A stretch of 64,000 bases of DNA, taken from assembly GCA_021733665.1 (NCBI GenBank), contig JAHREI010000006.1:167043-231042 (forward strand), given 5' to 3'. Made by a program: the position numbers and the translations under genes. The notes beneath the pieces were generated by a model. It ran no database searches and was not told the DNA's origin. It saw only the letters and a program-made list of their open reading frames with translations. The DNA comes from Bacillus subtilis. GTDB lineage: Bacteria > Pseudomonadota > Alphaproteobacteria > Rhizobiales > Rhizobiaceae. Shown here piece by piece: positions 51,073-61,432 of the stretch (positions within the stretch are counted from its first letter, which is position 1; each line of letters begins with the position of its first letter).

Positions 51073-53343
51073 ATGCGTGAGCTGACAGCCGGACCCCGGA
51101 TTTTGCTCAAGCGTCTTCGCGCCTTAATGGCGGAAGCGCTGGAACCGCAGGAACGCCTTGATCATATTGTGCGCGAGATCGCGCAAAATATGGTGGCGGA
51201 GGTCTGTTCTTTCTATGTGCTCCGCTCGGATGAAATTCTTGAACTCTATGCAACCGAAGGTCTGAACCCGCAGGCTGTGCATTTGGCACAACTGCGTCTG
51301 GGGCAGGGCCTTGTCGGTACAATTGCTGCCACAGCACGTCCGCTTAATCTGACGGATGCACAGAGCCATCCGGCTTTTACCTATCTGCCGGAAACCGGCG
51401 AAGAAGTGTATAATTCCTTCCTCGGTGTTCCGGTTCTGCGTGCAGGGCGCACAATGGGGGTTCTGGTTGTGCAGAACCGTACCAAACGTGCTTATCGCGA
51501 AGATGAGCTGGAAGCACTGGAAACCACAGCGATGGTGCTGGCGGAAATGGTGGCCTCCGGCAATCTGACCCGCTTAGCGCGTCCGGGTGTGGAACTGACC
51601 AATGGTCGTTCGGTCAGCTTTAACGGACATGCCTATAATGAAGGTGTTGGTCTTGGCCATGTGGTGCTGCACGAACCGCGCATCGTGGTGACCAATCTCT
51701 TCAACGAAGATATTGAGCATGAAATTTCCCGTCTTGATGAGGCGATGGGTTTTCTGCGCCTGTCGATTGACGATATGCTCTCTCGCCGTGATGTGGCGAT
51801 GGAAGGCGAACACCGTGATGTGCTGGAAGCCTACCGGATGTTTGCCCATGACCGCGGCTGGATGCGGCGTTTGGAAGAAGCCATTCGTAACGGCCTGACA
51901 GCAGAAGCTGCGGTTGAAAAAGTCCAGAGTGATACGCGCGCCCGAATGATGCATCTGAGCGATCCTTATATGCGCGAGCGGCTCAGCGATTTTGATGATC
52001 TTGCCAACCGGTTGATGCGTCAGTTGATGGGCTATGACCCGAAAAGCGCTGCGGAAATGATGGCCAAGGATTCCATAATTGTTGCCCGTTCTATGGGCGC
52101 TGCGGAATTGCTGGATTATCCGCGTGAGCGCGTGCGCGGTCTGGTGCTGGAAGACGGCGCTACGACCAGCCATGTGGTGATTGTCGCACGGGCTATGGGG
52201 ATTCCCGTCGTGGGGCAGGCTAAAGGTGTGGTCGCGCTGGCGGAAAATAATGATGCCATCATTATTGATGGTGAGGATGGCCGCGTTCATCTGCGTCCGC
52301 AGACCGATGTTGAAGCGGCCTATGCGGAAAAGGTGCGTTTCCGTGCGAAGCGGCAAGCGCTTTACCGCGAATTACGCGATAAACCTGCGGTTACCAAAGA
52401 TGGTAAGTCTATTGCATTGCTTATGAATGGCGGTCTGATCGTTGATCTGCCGCAGCTCAAAGAATCCGGAGCCGATGGTGTCGGCCTGTTTCGCACAGAG
52501 TTGCAATTTATGGTGGCGTCTACTTTTCCGCGTTCTGGCCAGCAGGAAAAACTCTATCGTGCCGTGCTGGAAGCAGCCGGTGATAAGCCGGTAACCTTCC
52601 GCACGCTGGATATTGGCGGCGATAAGGTGCTGCCATATTTCCGCTCCAACGCGCATGAGGAAAATCCGGCGATGGGCTGGCGGGCGATCCGCTTGGCGCT
52701 TGACCGGCCAGGTCTGATGCGCACCCAGTTGCGGGCGCTGCTCAAGGCTGCGGGCGGACGTGAATTGCGGATTATGCTGCCGATGGTGACGGAAGTCGCT
52801 GAGGTACGTGCAACCCGTGAGATCATCGAGCGCGAAGTAAACTATCTGACCCGCTTTGATCATCAGCCGCCATGCAGCCTGAAAATTGGCGCGATGATCG
52901 AAGTGCCGTCTCTGCTCTGGCAGCTGGATGAGCTGATGAATGAGGTGGATTTTGCGTCTGTTGGGTCAAATGACTTGTTCCAGTTCATCATGGCGGTTGA
53001 TCGTGGCAATGCACAGATAGCGGATCGTTTTGATCAGTTGTCTCCGGCATTCCTGCGTGTGCTGTTGCAGATTGCCGATGCGGGCAAGCGCCATAACAAG
53101 CCGGTGACATTGTGCGGTGAAATGGCAGGCAAGCCATTGACGGCGATGATGCTGGTGGGGCTTGGTTTCCGTTCGATCTCTATGTCGGCAGCGGCTATCG
53201 GGCCGGTGAAAAACATGTTGCTGTCATTGGATGCGGGCGCTTTAAACAAGATGCTGGCCGAGCTGGTGCACAGGCCGGATGCCAATGGCTCAATCCGTGA
53301 GAATTTGGTGCGCTTTGCCAATGAGCAGCAAATTCCGCTGTAA
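51073..53343 (+). CDS. ptsP: Phosphoenolpyruvate-protein phosphotransferase of the nitrogen PTS (EI-Ntr)
   Basis: 756 residues, the length of EI-Ntr. An N-terminal GAF domain (about 20-165: HIVREIAQNMVAEVCSFYVL, LGQGLVGTIAATARPLNLTD) sets it apart from EI. Then comes the EI domain with the phosphorylated His367 in GATTSHVVIVARAMGIPVVG, and the PEP-binding TIM barrel: ADGVGLFRTELQFM, FRTLDIGGDKVLPYF, and IGAMIEVPSLLWQ, followed by FASVGSNDLFQFIMAVDRGN and the Cys in TLCGEMAGKP. It passes phosphate from PEP to NPr and then EIIA-Ntr, which control nitrogen, potassium and stress responses. The ribosome site is 12 bases before the ATG, a little far. Confidence 0.95.
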   Translation: MRELTAGPRILLKRLRALMAEALEPQERLDHIVREIAQNMVAEVCSFYVLRSDEILELYATEGLNPQAVHLAQLRLGQGLVGTIAATARPLNLTDAQSHPAFTYLPETGEEVYNSFLGVPVLRAGRTMGVLVVQNRTKRAYREDELEALETTAMVLAEMVASGNLTRLARPGVELTNGRSVSFNGHAYNEGVGLGHVVLHEPRIVVTNLFNEDIEHEISRLDEAMGFLRLSIDDMLSRRDVAMEGEHRDVLEAYRMFAHDRGWMRRLEEAIRNGLTAEAAVEKVQSDTRARMMHLSDPYMRERLSDFDDLANRLMRQLMGYDPKSAAEMMAKDSIIVARSMGAAELLDYPRERVRGLVLEDGATTSHVVIVARAMGIPVVGQAKGVVALAENNDAIIIDGEDGRVHLRPQTDVEAAYAEKVRFRAKRQALYRELRDKPAVTKDGKSIALLMNGGLIVDLPQLKESGADGVGLFRTELQFMVASTFPRSGQQEKLYRAVLEAAGDKPVTFRTLDIGGDKVLPYFRSNAHEENPAMGWRAIRLALDRPGLMRTQLRALLKAAGGRELRIMLPMVTEVAEVRATREIIEREVNYLTRFDHQPPCSLKIGAMIEVPSLLWQLDELMNEVDFASVGSNDLFQFIMAVDRGNAQIADRFDQLSPAFLRVLLQIADAGKRHNKPVTLCGEMAGKPLTAMMLVGLGFRSISMSAAAIGPVKNMLLSLDAGALNKMLAELVHRPDANGSIRENLVRFANEQQIPL

Positions 53344-53366
53344 AATCCCGTTTTTTATACTGTAAA

Positions 53367-53402
53367 ATTTCGCAATCAAATGTTTCCGTTTGATTGCGAA
53401 AT
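53367..53402. repeat. Perfect 14-base inverted repeat after ptsP
   Basis: ATTTCGCAATCAAA and TTTGATTGCGAAAT, eight-base loop TGTTTCCG. It lies 24 bases after the ptsP stop. No T-run follows (GCTTTATGGG), so it is unlike the other terminators in this window. Confidence 0.7.
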
Positions 53403-53519
53403 GCTTTATGGGTGCAAGCCAATACGTGTTCCTGAGCTTGGATGGTTTCAGGCACATAGGGTGCACGGCGCTTTATGCCGTATTTCAGGCTCGTTTATTT
53501 TAAAAATTAGGATTACCGC

Positions 53520-54596
53520 ATGGTTGCGCTGCCGCAGGACAGAATGGATCAGTTGCTTAAGCATTTTATGATGCTTGAAGCGCAGATGGCCAATAATCCT
53601 TTACCGGAAACCTATGTTAAACTGGCCTCTGAATATTCAGAACTGCAAGATGTAGCGTTGAAAATCCGTGAGTTGCAGGCTGCGCAGCAGGAGCTGAGAG
53701 ATTTGATCTCGATGCGCGATGATGCTTCCGGTGATGCGGAAATGCGTGCATTGGCGGAAATGGAAATTCCGGACACGGAAGATAAAGTTGAAGCGCTGGA
53801 AGCGGAAGTGCAGATTTTGCTGCTGCCGAAAGATGCCGCTGACGAGAAAAATGCTATTCTGGAAATTCGTGCCGGTACCGGTGGTTCGGAAGCCGCGCTA
53901 TTTGGCGGCGATCTTTTTCGTATGTATGAGCGCTTTGCAGCGGATAAAGGCTGGCGCGTTGAGGTTGTCTCAGCCAGTGAAGGCGATGCGGGCGGCTTTA
54001 AGGAAATTATCGCAACAATTTCCGGTAAGGGTGTGTTCTCCAAACTAAAATTTGAATCCGGTGTGCATCGCGTGCAGCGCGTACCGGAAACAGAAGGCAG
54101 CGGGCGTATTCATACCTCAGCAGCAACAGTGGCGGTGCTTCCGGAAGCGGAAGATATTGATATTGAAATCCGCAATGAAGATATTCGTATTGATACGATG
54201 CGCGCATCGGGCGCCGGTGGCCAGCACGTGAATACGACGGACTCGGCGGTGCGTATTACCCATATTCCGACAGGAATTATGGTGGTGCAGGCAGAAAAGT
54301 CCCAGCACCAGAACCGTGCCCGTGCGATGCAGATTTTGCGTGCCCGTCTCTATGATATGGAGCGCCAGCGTGCGGAAAGTGAACGCTCTGAAGCACGCCG
54401 CAGTCAGGTTGGCTCCGGTGACCGTTCTGAACGTATCCGCACTTATAACTTTCCGCAGGGGCGGGTGACCGATCATCGTATCAATCTTACCCTTTATAAG
54501 CTGGATCGTGTGATGATGGGTGAGCTGGATGAACTGGTGGATGCATTGATTTCCGATCATCAGACCGCATTACTGGCGGAATTGGGTGATAACTGA
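53520..54596 (+). CDS. prfA: Peptide chain release factor 1
   Basis: 358 residues, normal length. It reads UAA and UAG and releases the finished protein. The catalytic Gly233-Gly234-Gln235 is in [18 protein letters not shown]; the stop-codon-reading tripeptide region and [20 protein letters not shown] are intact. The C-terminal [20 protein letters not shown] is typical of RF1. The glutamine is modified by PrmC, whose gene follows after six bases, the usual operon. The start is ATG at 53520 (MVALPQDRM), with AGGA upstream. Confidence 0.97.
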   Translation: MVALPQDRMDQLLKHFMMLEAQMANNPLPETYVKLASEYSELQDVALKIRELQAAQQELRDLISMRDDASGDAEMRALAEMEIPDTEDKVEALEAEVQILLLPKDAADEKNAILEIRAGTGGSEAALFGGDLFRMYERFAADKGWRVEVVSASEGDAGGFKEIIATISGKGVFSKLKFESGVHRVQRVPETEGSGRIHTSAATVAVLPEAEDIDIEIRNEDIRIDTMRASGAGGQHVNTTDSAVRITHIPTGIMVVQAEKSQHQNRARAMQILRARLYDMERQRAESERSEARRSQVGSGDRSERIRTYNFPQGRVTDHRINLTLYKLDRVMMGELDELVDALISDHQTALLAELGDN

Positions 54597-54602
54597 GTTG
54601 TC

Positions 54603-55478
54603 ATGACAAATCAGGAAAATATGATGAACACGCTTGGTCAGCTTCTGGCGCATGTGCGGCTGGAACTGCGACAGGCTGAGATTGATAGCGCTGAACTGGA
54701 TGCGCGCTTACTGGTACAGCATTATACCGGCGCAACCCTGACCGATTTTGTAACACGCTCAGATGCAGCGCTTGAGCAGGCAGCCGTTGAAAATGTATTG
54801 GCAGCTCTTCAGCGGCGACTGAACGGTGAGCCGGTACATCGAATCATTGGTGAGCGTGAATTTTACGGCCTGAATTTCAAGCTGAATGCCGATACGCTGG
54901 AGCCGCGCCCCGATACGGAAGCGCTGATCGGGCTGGTTTTACCGTTTTTGCAGCAGAAAGTTGCTGAGAAATCCTTCGTGGATTTGATTGATATGGGCAC
55001 CGGTACCGGCGCGATAGCGATCACATTATTGCACGAGGTACAGCAGGCGCGCGGCGTTGCGGTGGATATCGCGGCAGGCGCGTTGCAAGCGGCACGGATC
55101 AATGCGAAAGCGGCGGGAGTTTCTTCGCGCCTTGCTGTCCTGCAGAGCGACTGGTTTGAAGCTGTGCGTGGAAAATACGACCTGATTGTCTCGAATCCGC
55201 CTTATATTCCCGCGAAAATCGTCCTTGAACTGGACAAAGGGGTAAAGGATTTTGACCCGCGCCGCGCTTTGGATGGCGGCGAAGACGGCTTGAATTTCTA
55301 CCGTTCACTGGCAGCCCAAAGTGCAGATTATCTGCATGATCAGGGCATGATTGCGATTGAAATCGGTGCAGGACAAGCGCCGGATATTGAGGCGATTTTT
55401 GCAGAGCATGGTTTCAAACTGACCGGTGAAGCAAAAGATTTGGGCGGTCATAAACGCGCATTGTCATTTCAGCGTTGA
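54603..55478 (+). CDS. prmC: Release-factor glutamine methyltransferase PrmC
   Basis: 291 residues. It methylates the Gln of the GGQ motif in RF1 and RF2. An N-terminal helical domain binds the release factor (VRLELRQAEIDSAELDARLL); the SAM domain has LIDMGTGTGAIAITLLHEVQ and the active-site NPPY at 198-201 (DLIVSNPPYIPAKIVLELDK). DPRRALDGGEDGLNFYRSLA and IAIEIGAGQ are further family marks. ATG at 54603 is followed by two more in-frame ATGs at 54621 and 54624, the latter seven bases after AGGA; the true start may be there. Confidence 0.95.
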   Translation: MTNQENMMNTLGQLLAHVRLELRQAEIDSAELDARLLVQHYTGATLTDFVTRSDAALEQAAVENVLAALQRRLNGEPVHRIIGEREFYGLNFKLNADTLEPRPDTEALIGLVLPFLQQKVAEKSFVDLIDMGTGTGAIAITLLHEVQQARGVAVDIAAGALQAARINAKAAGVSSRLAVLQSDWFEAVRGKYDLIVSNPPYIPAKIVLELDKGVKDFDPRRALDGGEDGLNFYRSLAAQSADYLHDQGMIAIEIGAGQAPDIEAIFAEHGFKLTGEAKDLGGHKRALSFQR

Positions 55479-55939
55479 CTTTAATGTTCAATATGCTCAA
55501 AAAAGACTTGGAATTTACGGCAAACATGTCTAATTTCCAGTCACCGCTGCTGCGTCGCGGTCCTTAATGATGGATGAAAGACGCAGTAACAATTCGGACG
55601 AACGCATAATTTCATCTTTGAAACGGTAGCGGTTTAAAGACTTATGCGTTAGTATGTCGGACAGAGTTGTCAGCCTGAAGCTATATGTTTGAAATTCGAT
55701 TTTTCTGAAAACGTATCCATTGATGCGAAATTATAAGAGCGATTCAAATATTGTACTCAGCTTCTGTCCGGTGGTTTTTTAACCAACCTCCTTTATGGAG
55801 TTGCTGACACGGCAGCACAAAACTTAAAAAAATTATACGCTGAAAGTGCGGGGCGCGCTTTTTGTCATTGTAGTTATGAAATCCATCAGCCCTTTCAGCT
55901 GAAATGATTTCTTCGCCCCTAATCTGAAAAGAGATGAGT
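55479..55939 (+). other. Intergenic region between prmC and the DUF4167 gene
   Basis: About 460 bases without a credible gene. It holds a nested inverted repeat at 55601-55650 (AACGCATAA/TTATGCGTT outside, CTTTGAAAC/GTTTAAAG inside). The start and promoter of the next gene lie at its 3' end. No terminator is seen after prmC. Confidence 0.5.
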
Positions 55940-56875
55940 ATGAGGCCAGGACAGCAGAACAGGCGCATGCGTGGACGGGGGAATAATAACCGTAAGGGCC
56001 CTAATCCTCTTTCACGTAATTACGAAAGTAACGGACCTGATGTAAAAATCAGGGGTAATGCGCAGCATATTGCCGAGAAATATATGACTTTGGCTCGTGA
56101 TGCGCAGGCAACCGGCGACCGGGTTATTGCAGAAAATTATTTGCAGCACGCAGAGCATTATAATCGTATCATTCTGGCTGCCCAGGCTCAAAATCCTGCG
56201 CCGGTACAGCGCGATGAAGGCTTTGATGATGACTATGATGATGAAGATACAATGGATCAGGGTCATTCCGGCCAGTCCGTATCGCATCAGGAAGTCTATG
56301 ATGGCAGCGGCCCGCAGCCTGTTATCGAAGGTACACCTGCTGAAGTAATGTATGGCGAGGAAAATTCCCGTTCCTCCGGCCGTAATAACCGTCAGCAGAA
56401 TAATCGTCAGGATCGTGGTGATCGTAATGATCGCAACGACCGTAATGATCGTAACAATGACCGCAACAACGACCGTCAGGGTCGTATGCAGCGTCCGCGC
56501 CGTCATCAGCGTCCTGAATATGGTGCTGATCAGGGGCAGGAAATTGCGGCTGCACCGCAGGCTCTTTATGACCAGTCTGCAGAACAGCCTGTTGTGACCT
56601 CAACATTTGCGGAACCGGTTGTTGCCGAAGTGAGTGAAGTTGCTGAAGCACCTGTTACCCGTCGTCGTCCGCGTGCAGCTGCACCTGTTGTGCAGGAAAG
56701 CGATGCTGCTCCGGCTGCGGAAGTGACACCGGAAGTAACCGCTGATGCTGTTGCTGCTGATGAGGCGCCGGCACCACGTACCCGCCGTGTATTGCGTCCG
56801 CGCCGCACGACCCGTACTGCGAAAGCAGATGCGGATACGCAGGATCAGGATACAGCCTTGGCTGAAACAGAATAA
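55940..56875 (+). CDS. DUF4167 family RNA-binding-type protein
   Basis: 311 residues. The N-terminal DUF4167 part is clear: MRPGQQNRRMRGRGNNNRKG, then RNYESNGPDVKIRGNAQHIA and EKYMTLARDAQATGDRVIAE. The middle is low-complexity, with a repeated Asn-Asp-Arg run (RNDRNDRNDRNNDRNNDRQ) near 160-180, and the C-terminus is Ala/Glu/Val-rich, ending in Arg-rich RTRRVLRPRRTTRTAKA. The basic, disordered build suggests RNA binding, but no function is known to me. ATG at 55934 is in frame too; 55940 has AAGAG at good spacing. Confidence 0.83.
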   Translation: MRPGQQNRRMRGRGNNNRKGPNPLSRNYESNGPDVKIRGNAQHIAEKYMTLARDAQATGDRVIAENYLQHAEHYNRIILAAQAQNPAPVQRDEGFDDDYDDEDTMDQGHSGQSVSHQEVYDGSGPQPVIEGTPAEVMYGEENSRSSGRNNRQQNNRQDRGDRNDRNDRNDRNNDRNNDRQGRMQRPRRHQRPEYGADQGQEIAAAPQALYDQSAEQPVVTSTFAEPVVAEVSEVAEAPVTRRRPRAAAPVVQESDAAPAAEVTPEVTADAVAADEAPAPRTRRVLRPRRTTRTAKADADTQDQDTALAETE

Positions 56876-56897
56876 TCTGTTGCGATCTGTATGATTT

Positions 56898-56928
56898 TAA
56901 AACCGGCGGTTTACCGCCGGTTTTTTTA
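56898..56928 (+). terminator. Terminator of the DUF4167 gene
   Basis: AAAACCGGCGGT/ACCGCCGGTTTT with a two-base core loop region, then TTTTTT. Confidence 0.9.
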
Positions 56929-56987
56929 TGGGCAAACGGGGAGTTATCCCTGCTGAAATATTATTTTTCACGTATTTGTTTCAACCC

Positions 56988-57016
56988 CTTGCAGGGAGAG
57001 GGCTATCGCCCCATAT
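56988..57016 (+). promoter_or_regulatory. Heat-shock (sigma-32) promoter of clpB
   Basis: CTTGCAG (56988-56994), 14 bases, CCCCATAT (57009-57016). This agrees with the RpoH consensus CTTGAAA-N13/14-CCCATnT. It lies about 135 bases before the clpB ATG. Confidence 0.8.
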
Positions 57017-57151
57017 CCTTGACAGACAGGATGCCGGAGCATTCCGTTCCTTCATCCAAAATCTGTCCTATATGGTTCCTGCCTTTAAGGGGGAGCCGTC
57101 ACCCATGATCTTCCGATGCCGTAACGGGTCGGAGGGCGCAAAGGAGACACT

Positions 57152-59737
57152 ATGAATATTGAAAAATACAGCGAACGCGTACAGGGTTTTATCCAGTCTG
57201 CGCAGAGCTTTGCGTTAAATTCTGATAATCAGCAATTCGCCCCTGAACATCTGCTTAAAGTTTTGGTGGATGACGAAGAAGGTCTGGCTTCCGGCCTGAT
57301 CGAACGGGCTGGCGGCCGTATCGCTGACATTAAACTCGGGCTTCAGAGCGCCCTTGCTGCACTGCCGAAAGTAACCGGCGGTAATGGACAGCTTTATCTG
57401 GCGCAGCCGCTTGCAAAAATTCTGACCACTGCCGAAGAACTGGCGACCAAAGCCGGTGACAGCTATGTCACGGTTGAGCGATTGCTCACCGCTTTCACCA
57501 TGGAAAAAAGCGCCAAAACCTATGAAATTTTGTCCAAGGCGGGGGTAACACCCAAGGCTTTGAATGAGGTGATTAATCAGATGCGTAAAGGCCGGACTGC
57601 CGACAGTGCTTCTGCTGAAGCCAATTTCGAAGCCCTGAAAAAATATGCACGTGATCTGACAGAAGATGCCCGTTCCGGCAAACTTGATCCGGTGATCGGC
57701 CGTGATGATGAAATCCGCCGTACCATTCAGGTTCTGTCACGCCGTACCAAAAATAATCCGGTGCTGATCGGTGAGCCGGGCGTGGGTAAAACCGCGATCG
57801 CCGAAGGTCTGGCACTGCGTATCGTCAATGGTGACGTGCCTGAATCGCTGAAAGACAAGCGTCTGATGGCGCTCGATATGGGCGCGCTGATTGCCGGTGC
57901 AAAATATCGCGGTGAATTTGAAGAACGTCTGAAAGCTGTACTGACAGAAGTTGAAGCTGCTGCCGGCGAGATCATTCTGTTCATCGACGAAATGCACACT
58001 CTGGTCGGTGCCGGTAAGTCTGACGGTGCGATGGATGCATCGAATTTGCTGAAACCTGCGCTTGCCCGTGGTGAGTTGCACTGTGTTGGCGCAACGACAT
58101 TGGAGGAATACCGTAAATATGTTGAAAAAGATGCGGCGCTTGCCCGTCGTTTTCAGCCGGTCTTTGTCAATGAGCCAACCATTGAAGATACGATCTCGAT
58201 CTTGCGTGGTTTGAAAGAAAAATACGAACAGCATCACAAAGTGCGTATTTCGGACTCGGCTCTGGTCTCGGCGGCGACTTTGTCGAACCGTTATATTACG
58301 GATCGTTTCCTGCCGGATAAGGCGATTGACCTTGTGGATGAGGCGGCAGCGCGTCTGCGTATGCAGGTGGATTCCAAACCGGAAGAACTGGATGAGATGG
58401 ATCGCCGTGTCATGCAGCTCAAAATCGAGCGCGAAGCGCTGAAACTGGAAACCGATACGGCATCGAAAGATCGCTTAAAGCGTCTTGAAAAAGAGCTGAC
58501 CGATCTGGAAGAAGAATCCGCTGAGCTGACTGCCAAATGGCAGGCAGAAAAGCAGAAACTCGGCCATGCCGCAGATCTGAAGAAGCAGCTCGACGATGCG
58601 CGTAATGCTCTGGCCACTGCCCAGCGCAATGGTGAGTTCCAGAAAGCCGGTGAACTGGCCTATGGTACGATCCCGCAGCTGGAAAAACAGCTGAGTGATG
58701 CGGAAGCACAGGAAAACACCGGCACTATGTTGGAAGAAACTGTGTCGCCGGATCATATTGCGCAGATCATCTCCCGCTGGACAGGTATTCCGGTTGACCG
58801 GATGCTGGAAGGCGAACGGGAAAAACTGTTGCGTATGGAAGATGAACTCGGCAAACGCGTGATCGGGCAGGGTGAGGCAGTGCAGGCGGTATCGCGTGCG
58901 GTGCGCCGTGCCCGTGCAGGTCTGCAGGATCCGAATCGTCCGATCGGCTCGTTTATCTTCTTAGGGCCAACCGGTGTTGGTAAAACAGAACTGACCAAAG
59001 CTTTGGCCACATTCCTGTTTTCCGATGAAACAGCCATGGTGCGGATTGATATGTCCGAATTCATGGAGAAACACTCGGTTTCCCGTCTGATCGGTGCCCC
59101 TCCGGGTTATGTCGGTTATGAAGAAGGTGGTGTGCTGACTGAGGCTGTGCGTCGTCGTCCTTATCAGGTGATCCTGTTTGACGAGATTGAAAAAGCGCAC
59201 CCGGATGTCTTTAACGTGTTGTTGCAGGTGCTGGATGATGGTCGTCTGACCGATGGTCAGGGGCGTACGGTGGATTTCCGCAATACGCTGATCATTATGA
59301 CTTCCAATCTCGGTGCGGAATATCTTGTTGCACTCAATGAGGATCAGGATGTGGACAGTGTCCGTGAAGAAGTCATGGGCGTTGTACGTTCATCCTTCCG
59401 TCCGGAATTCCTCAACCGTGTCGATGAAATCATTCTGTTCCATCGTCTGCGCCGCTCTGAAATGGGTGCGATTGTCGATATTCAGCTGGGCAGACTACAA
59501 AATCTGCTGAGTGATCGCAAGATTACGCTGGATGTTGAGGATGATGCCCGTAACTGGCTGGCCGATAAGGGCTATGATCCTGCTTATGGCGCCCGTCCTC
59601 TGAAACGGGTGATCCAGAAACAGGTACAGGATCCGCTTGCCGAGAAAATTCTCGGTGGTGAAATTCTTGATGGCTCGGCAGTGGATATTTCTGCCGGTTC
59701 AGATCGTCTGGTGTTTCAGCCAAAGCCAAAACACTGA
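57152..59737 (+). CDS. clpB: ATP-dependent disaggregase ClpB
   Basis: 861 residues, normal length. With DnaK it pulls apart protein aggregates. In order: Clp N-terminal domain (1-145), first AAA+ domain with Walker A GEPGVGKT (207-214) and [20 protein letters not shown], the coiled-coil middle domain (about 400-530: [20 protein letters not shown] and on), and second AAA+ domain with Walker [10 protein letters not shown] (about 605-613) and [20 protein letters not shown]. The C-terminal Clp_D2 part follows. GGAG lies seven bases upstream of ATG. A sigma-32 promoter precedes it, matching the rpoH gene at 10.2-11.1 kb. Confidence 0.98.
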   Translation: MNIEKYSERVQGFIQSAQSFALNSDNQQFAPEHLLKVLVDDEEGLASGLIERAGGRIADIKLGLQSALAALPKVTGGNGQLYLAQPLAKILTTAEELATKAGDSYVTVERLLTAFTMEKSAKTYEILSKAGVTPKALNEVINQMRKGRTADSASAEANFEALKKYARDLTEDARSGKLDPVIGRDDEIRRTIQVLSRRTKNNPVLIGEPGVGKTAIAEGLALRIVNGDVPESLKDKRLMALDMGALIAGAKYRGEFEERLKAVLTEVEAAAGEIILFIDEMHTLVGAGKSDGAMDASNLLKPALARGELHCVGATTLEEYRKYVEKDAALARRFQPVFVNEPTIEDTISILRGLKEKYEQHHKVRISDSALVSAATLSNRYITDRFLPDKAIDLVDEAAARLRMQVDSKPEELDEMDRRVMQLKIEREALKLETDTASKDRLKRLEKELTDLEEESAELTAKWQAEKQKLGHAADLKKQLDDARNALATAQRNGEFQKAGELAYGTIPQLEKQLSDAEAQENTGTMLEETVSPDHIAQIISRWTGIPVDRMLEGEREKLLRMEDELGKRVIGQGEAVQAVSRAVRRARAGLQDPNRPIGSFIFLGPTGVGKTELTKALATFLFSDETAMVRIDMSEFMEKHSVSRLIGAPPGYVGYEEGGVLTEAVRRRPYQVILFDEIEKAHPDVFNVLLQVLDDGRLTDGQGRTVDFRNTLIIMTSNLGAEYLVALNEDQDVDSVREEVMGVVRSSFRPEFLNRVDEIILFHRLRRSEMGAIVDIQLGRLQNLLSDRKITLDVEDDARNWLADKGYDPAYGARPLKRVIQKQVQDPLAEKILGGEILDGSAVDISAGSDRLVFQPKPKH

Positions 59738-59772
59738 TTGCTGAAACACAATCAGTTGTAAGCATTTGAAAC

Positions 59773-59810
59773 AAGGCGGCGTTGTCGAAAGACTGCGCCG
59801 CCTTTTCTTT
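59773..59810 (+). terminator. Rho-independent terminator of clpB
   Basis: AAGGCGGCG/CGCCGCCTT, 14-base loop, then TTCTTT. Confidence 0.85.
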
Positions 59811-59954
59811 GCATGAAAAAATATCTGCGCGGGAGCATCTTCTTCATGTGTAGTTAATTTATTAACCATAAAAATGGCCTGATCTGTGATTACAGCATAA
59901 CCGCTCAGGAGACCTGCCTGAGCGAATAGCGATTTGGACTTGAAAAGGTGTGGT

Positions 59955-61373
59955 ATGCATAAAATGCGGGGAATGGTTTGGAAGGCTTATCTCGGACTGT
60001 CCGTAACAGCACTGACAAGTCTGACAGTAGCGACCGCTTATGCTGCCAGCACAGGTGATGAACAGCCTGTTTTGATGGCGCAGCTTTATGATCCGGGAGA
60101 AGTGATTTTTCAGGATAATAATGTACGGGTTTATATTGATGCCTCAGGCCGTCAGGTGACGATGGATCATCAGGGCAGAATTTTGCGTATTCAGGATCAG
60201 CCAGGTGGCTACCCGCAGCGCTCCGCACCGCAACCTAATTATAATGATAACTGGACATTGAACGGCCCTGTTGATGGCGGCGCCCCTAGTGATGGTTATG
60301 CGAGCGTGCCAGATAATGCGGGCTTGGATTATTTTCCGGCAGCCCCGCGTGGTTCGGCAGTTAATAATGCAGCTATAGATCGCTCGACATTGCCGGATGT
60401 TGGCTCTGCACCTTATGACGGAAATAGTGATTACCGTCCTGCCATTGAAGATCCGAATGCACGATTTAACGGCTCCGGTGGTGTACAGGGTACACCGACA
60501 CCATCTGTTACCATGCCGCAAGGACAGGGCGCTAAGACCAAAATGGCATCGTATCAGATTTTGCTGGATCGCATCGGCACATCACCGGGTGTGATTGATG
60601 GTAAAGCTGGCGGCAATGTTGACAAGGCCGCGGCTGCTTATCTTGAAATGACCGGTACGACACTTAACCCCGCGGATGAAGCGCAAATTAATATGCTGCT
60701 GGAATCAACCGGTGGTCCTGCTTTTATGGAATATACGATTACCAATGCAGATGTCGGACGTTTCTATCTGGCTTCTGTTCCGAATGATTATAGTGAGAAA
60801 GCTAAACTGCCGGAAATGGCTTATGTTTCACCCCGTGAGATGTTGGCTGAAAAATTCCATATTGATGAAAACTATCTGCAGGAAATCAATCCGGGTGTTA
60901 ATTTCCGCCAGCCGGATCAGGTGATCCGTGTCCCTAATCTGGGTAAACAGAAACGCCCGCAGGTTGCGAAGATTATTGCTGATAAGGCGCGCAAACAGGT
61001 GCGTGGTTATGATGCAAGCGGCAAGCTGGTTGTTGCTTATCCCTCAACCATCGGTTCTGCAGATAATCCTTCACCATCCGGTATTGTGACCGTTGAGCGC
61101 ATCGCGACCAATCCGAACTACACCTATAATCCGAAGATCAATTTCAAACAGGGCAATAATGACAAGGTACTGATTGTACCGCCGGGGCCGAACGGACCGG
61201 TGGGAACGGTCTGGATTGCTTTGTCTAAGCCGACTTATGGTATTCACGGGACACCGGATCCGTCGCGTATTGGTAAAACTGCCAGCCATGGCTGTATTCG
61301 TTTAGCGAACTGGGATGCTGAGGAACTGGCTAAGCTGGTTAAGCGTGGTGTGACGGTAGAGTTCACGGAATAA
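59955..61373 (+). CDS. L,D-transpeptidase (YkuD domain)
   Basis: 472 residues from ATG at 59955, which has AAAAGG upstream; a TTG at 59934 is in frame too. Signal peptide: AYLGLSVTALTSLTVATAYA, cleavage near residue 30. A long Pro/Gly/Asn/Asp-rich linker (about 75-200) precedes a peptidoglycan-binding-like part (YQILLDRIGTSPGVIDGKAG) and the YkuD catalytic domain: GIVTVERIATNPNYTYNPKI, PTYGIHGTPDPSRIGKTASH and the active site with Cys447 in SHGCIRLANWDAEELA. These enzymes make 3-3 cross-links or attach proteins to peptidoglycan in the periplasm. It is one of several paralogues common in rhizobia. Confidence 0.93.
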   Translation: MHKMRGMVWKAYLGLSVTALTSLTVATAYAASTGDEQPVLMAQLYDPGEVIFQDNNVRVYIDASGRQVTMDHQGRILRIQDQPGGYPQRSAPQPNYNDNWTLNGPVDGGAPSDGYASVPDNAGLDYFPAAPRGSAVNNAAIDRSTLPDVGSAPYDGNSDYRPAIEDPNARFNGSGGVQGTPTPSVTMPQGQGAKTKMASYQILLDRIGTSPGVIDGKAGGNVDKAAAAYLEMTGTTLNPADEAQINMLLESTGGPAFMEYTITNADVGRFYLASVPNDYSEKAKLPEMAYVSPREMLAEKFHIDENYLQEINPGVNFRQPDQVIRVPNLGKQKRPQVAKIIADKARKQVRGYDASGKLVVAYPSTIGSADNPSPSGIVTVERIATNPNYTYNPKINFKQGNNDKVLIVPPGPNGPVGTVWIALSKPTYGIHGTPDPSRIGKTASHGCIRLANWDAEELAKLVKRGVTVEFTE

Positions 61374-61376
61374 AGA

Positions 61377-61404
61377 AAAGCGGCTTTTACAGCCGCTTTT
61401 TTTA
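61377..61404. terminator. Bidirectional terminator, transpeptidase / peptidase genes
   Basis: AAAGCGGCT/AGCCGCTTT with A-run before and T-run after, between convergent genes. Confidence 0.87.
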
Positions 61405-61432
61405 TGAGATGAAATTTGGAGGTGGGGCTTTA

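Noticed and set aside
56400..56480. Repeated Asn-Asp-Arg codons in DUF4167 as a CRISPR or satellite array
   Set aside because: Short, in frame and imperfect; it is low-complexity protein sequence.
56928..57155. A 75-codon frame before clpB
   Set aside because: It overlaps the DUF4167 terminator, the sigma-32 promoter and the clpB leader; it has no ribosome site.
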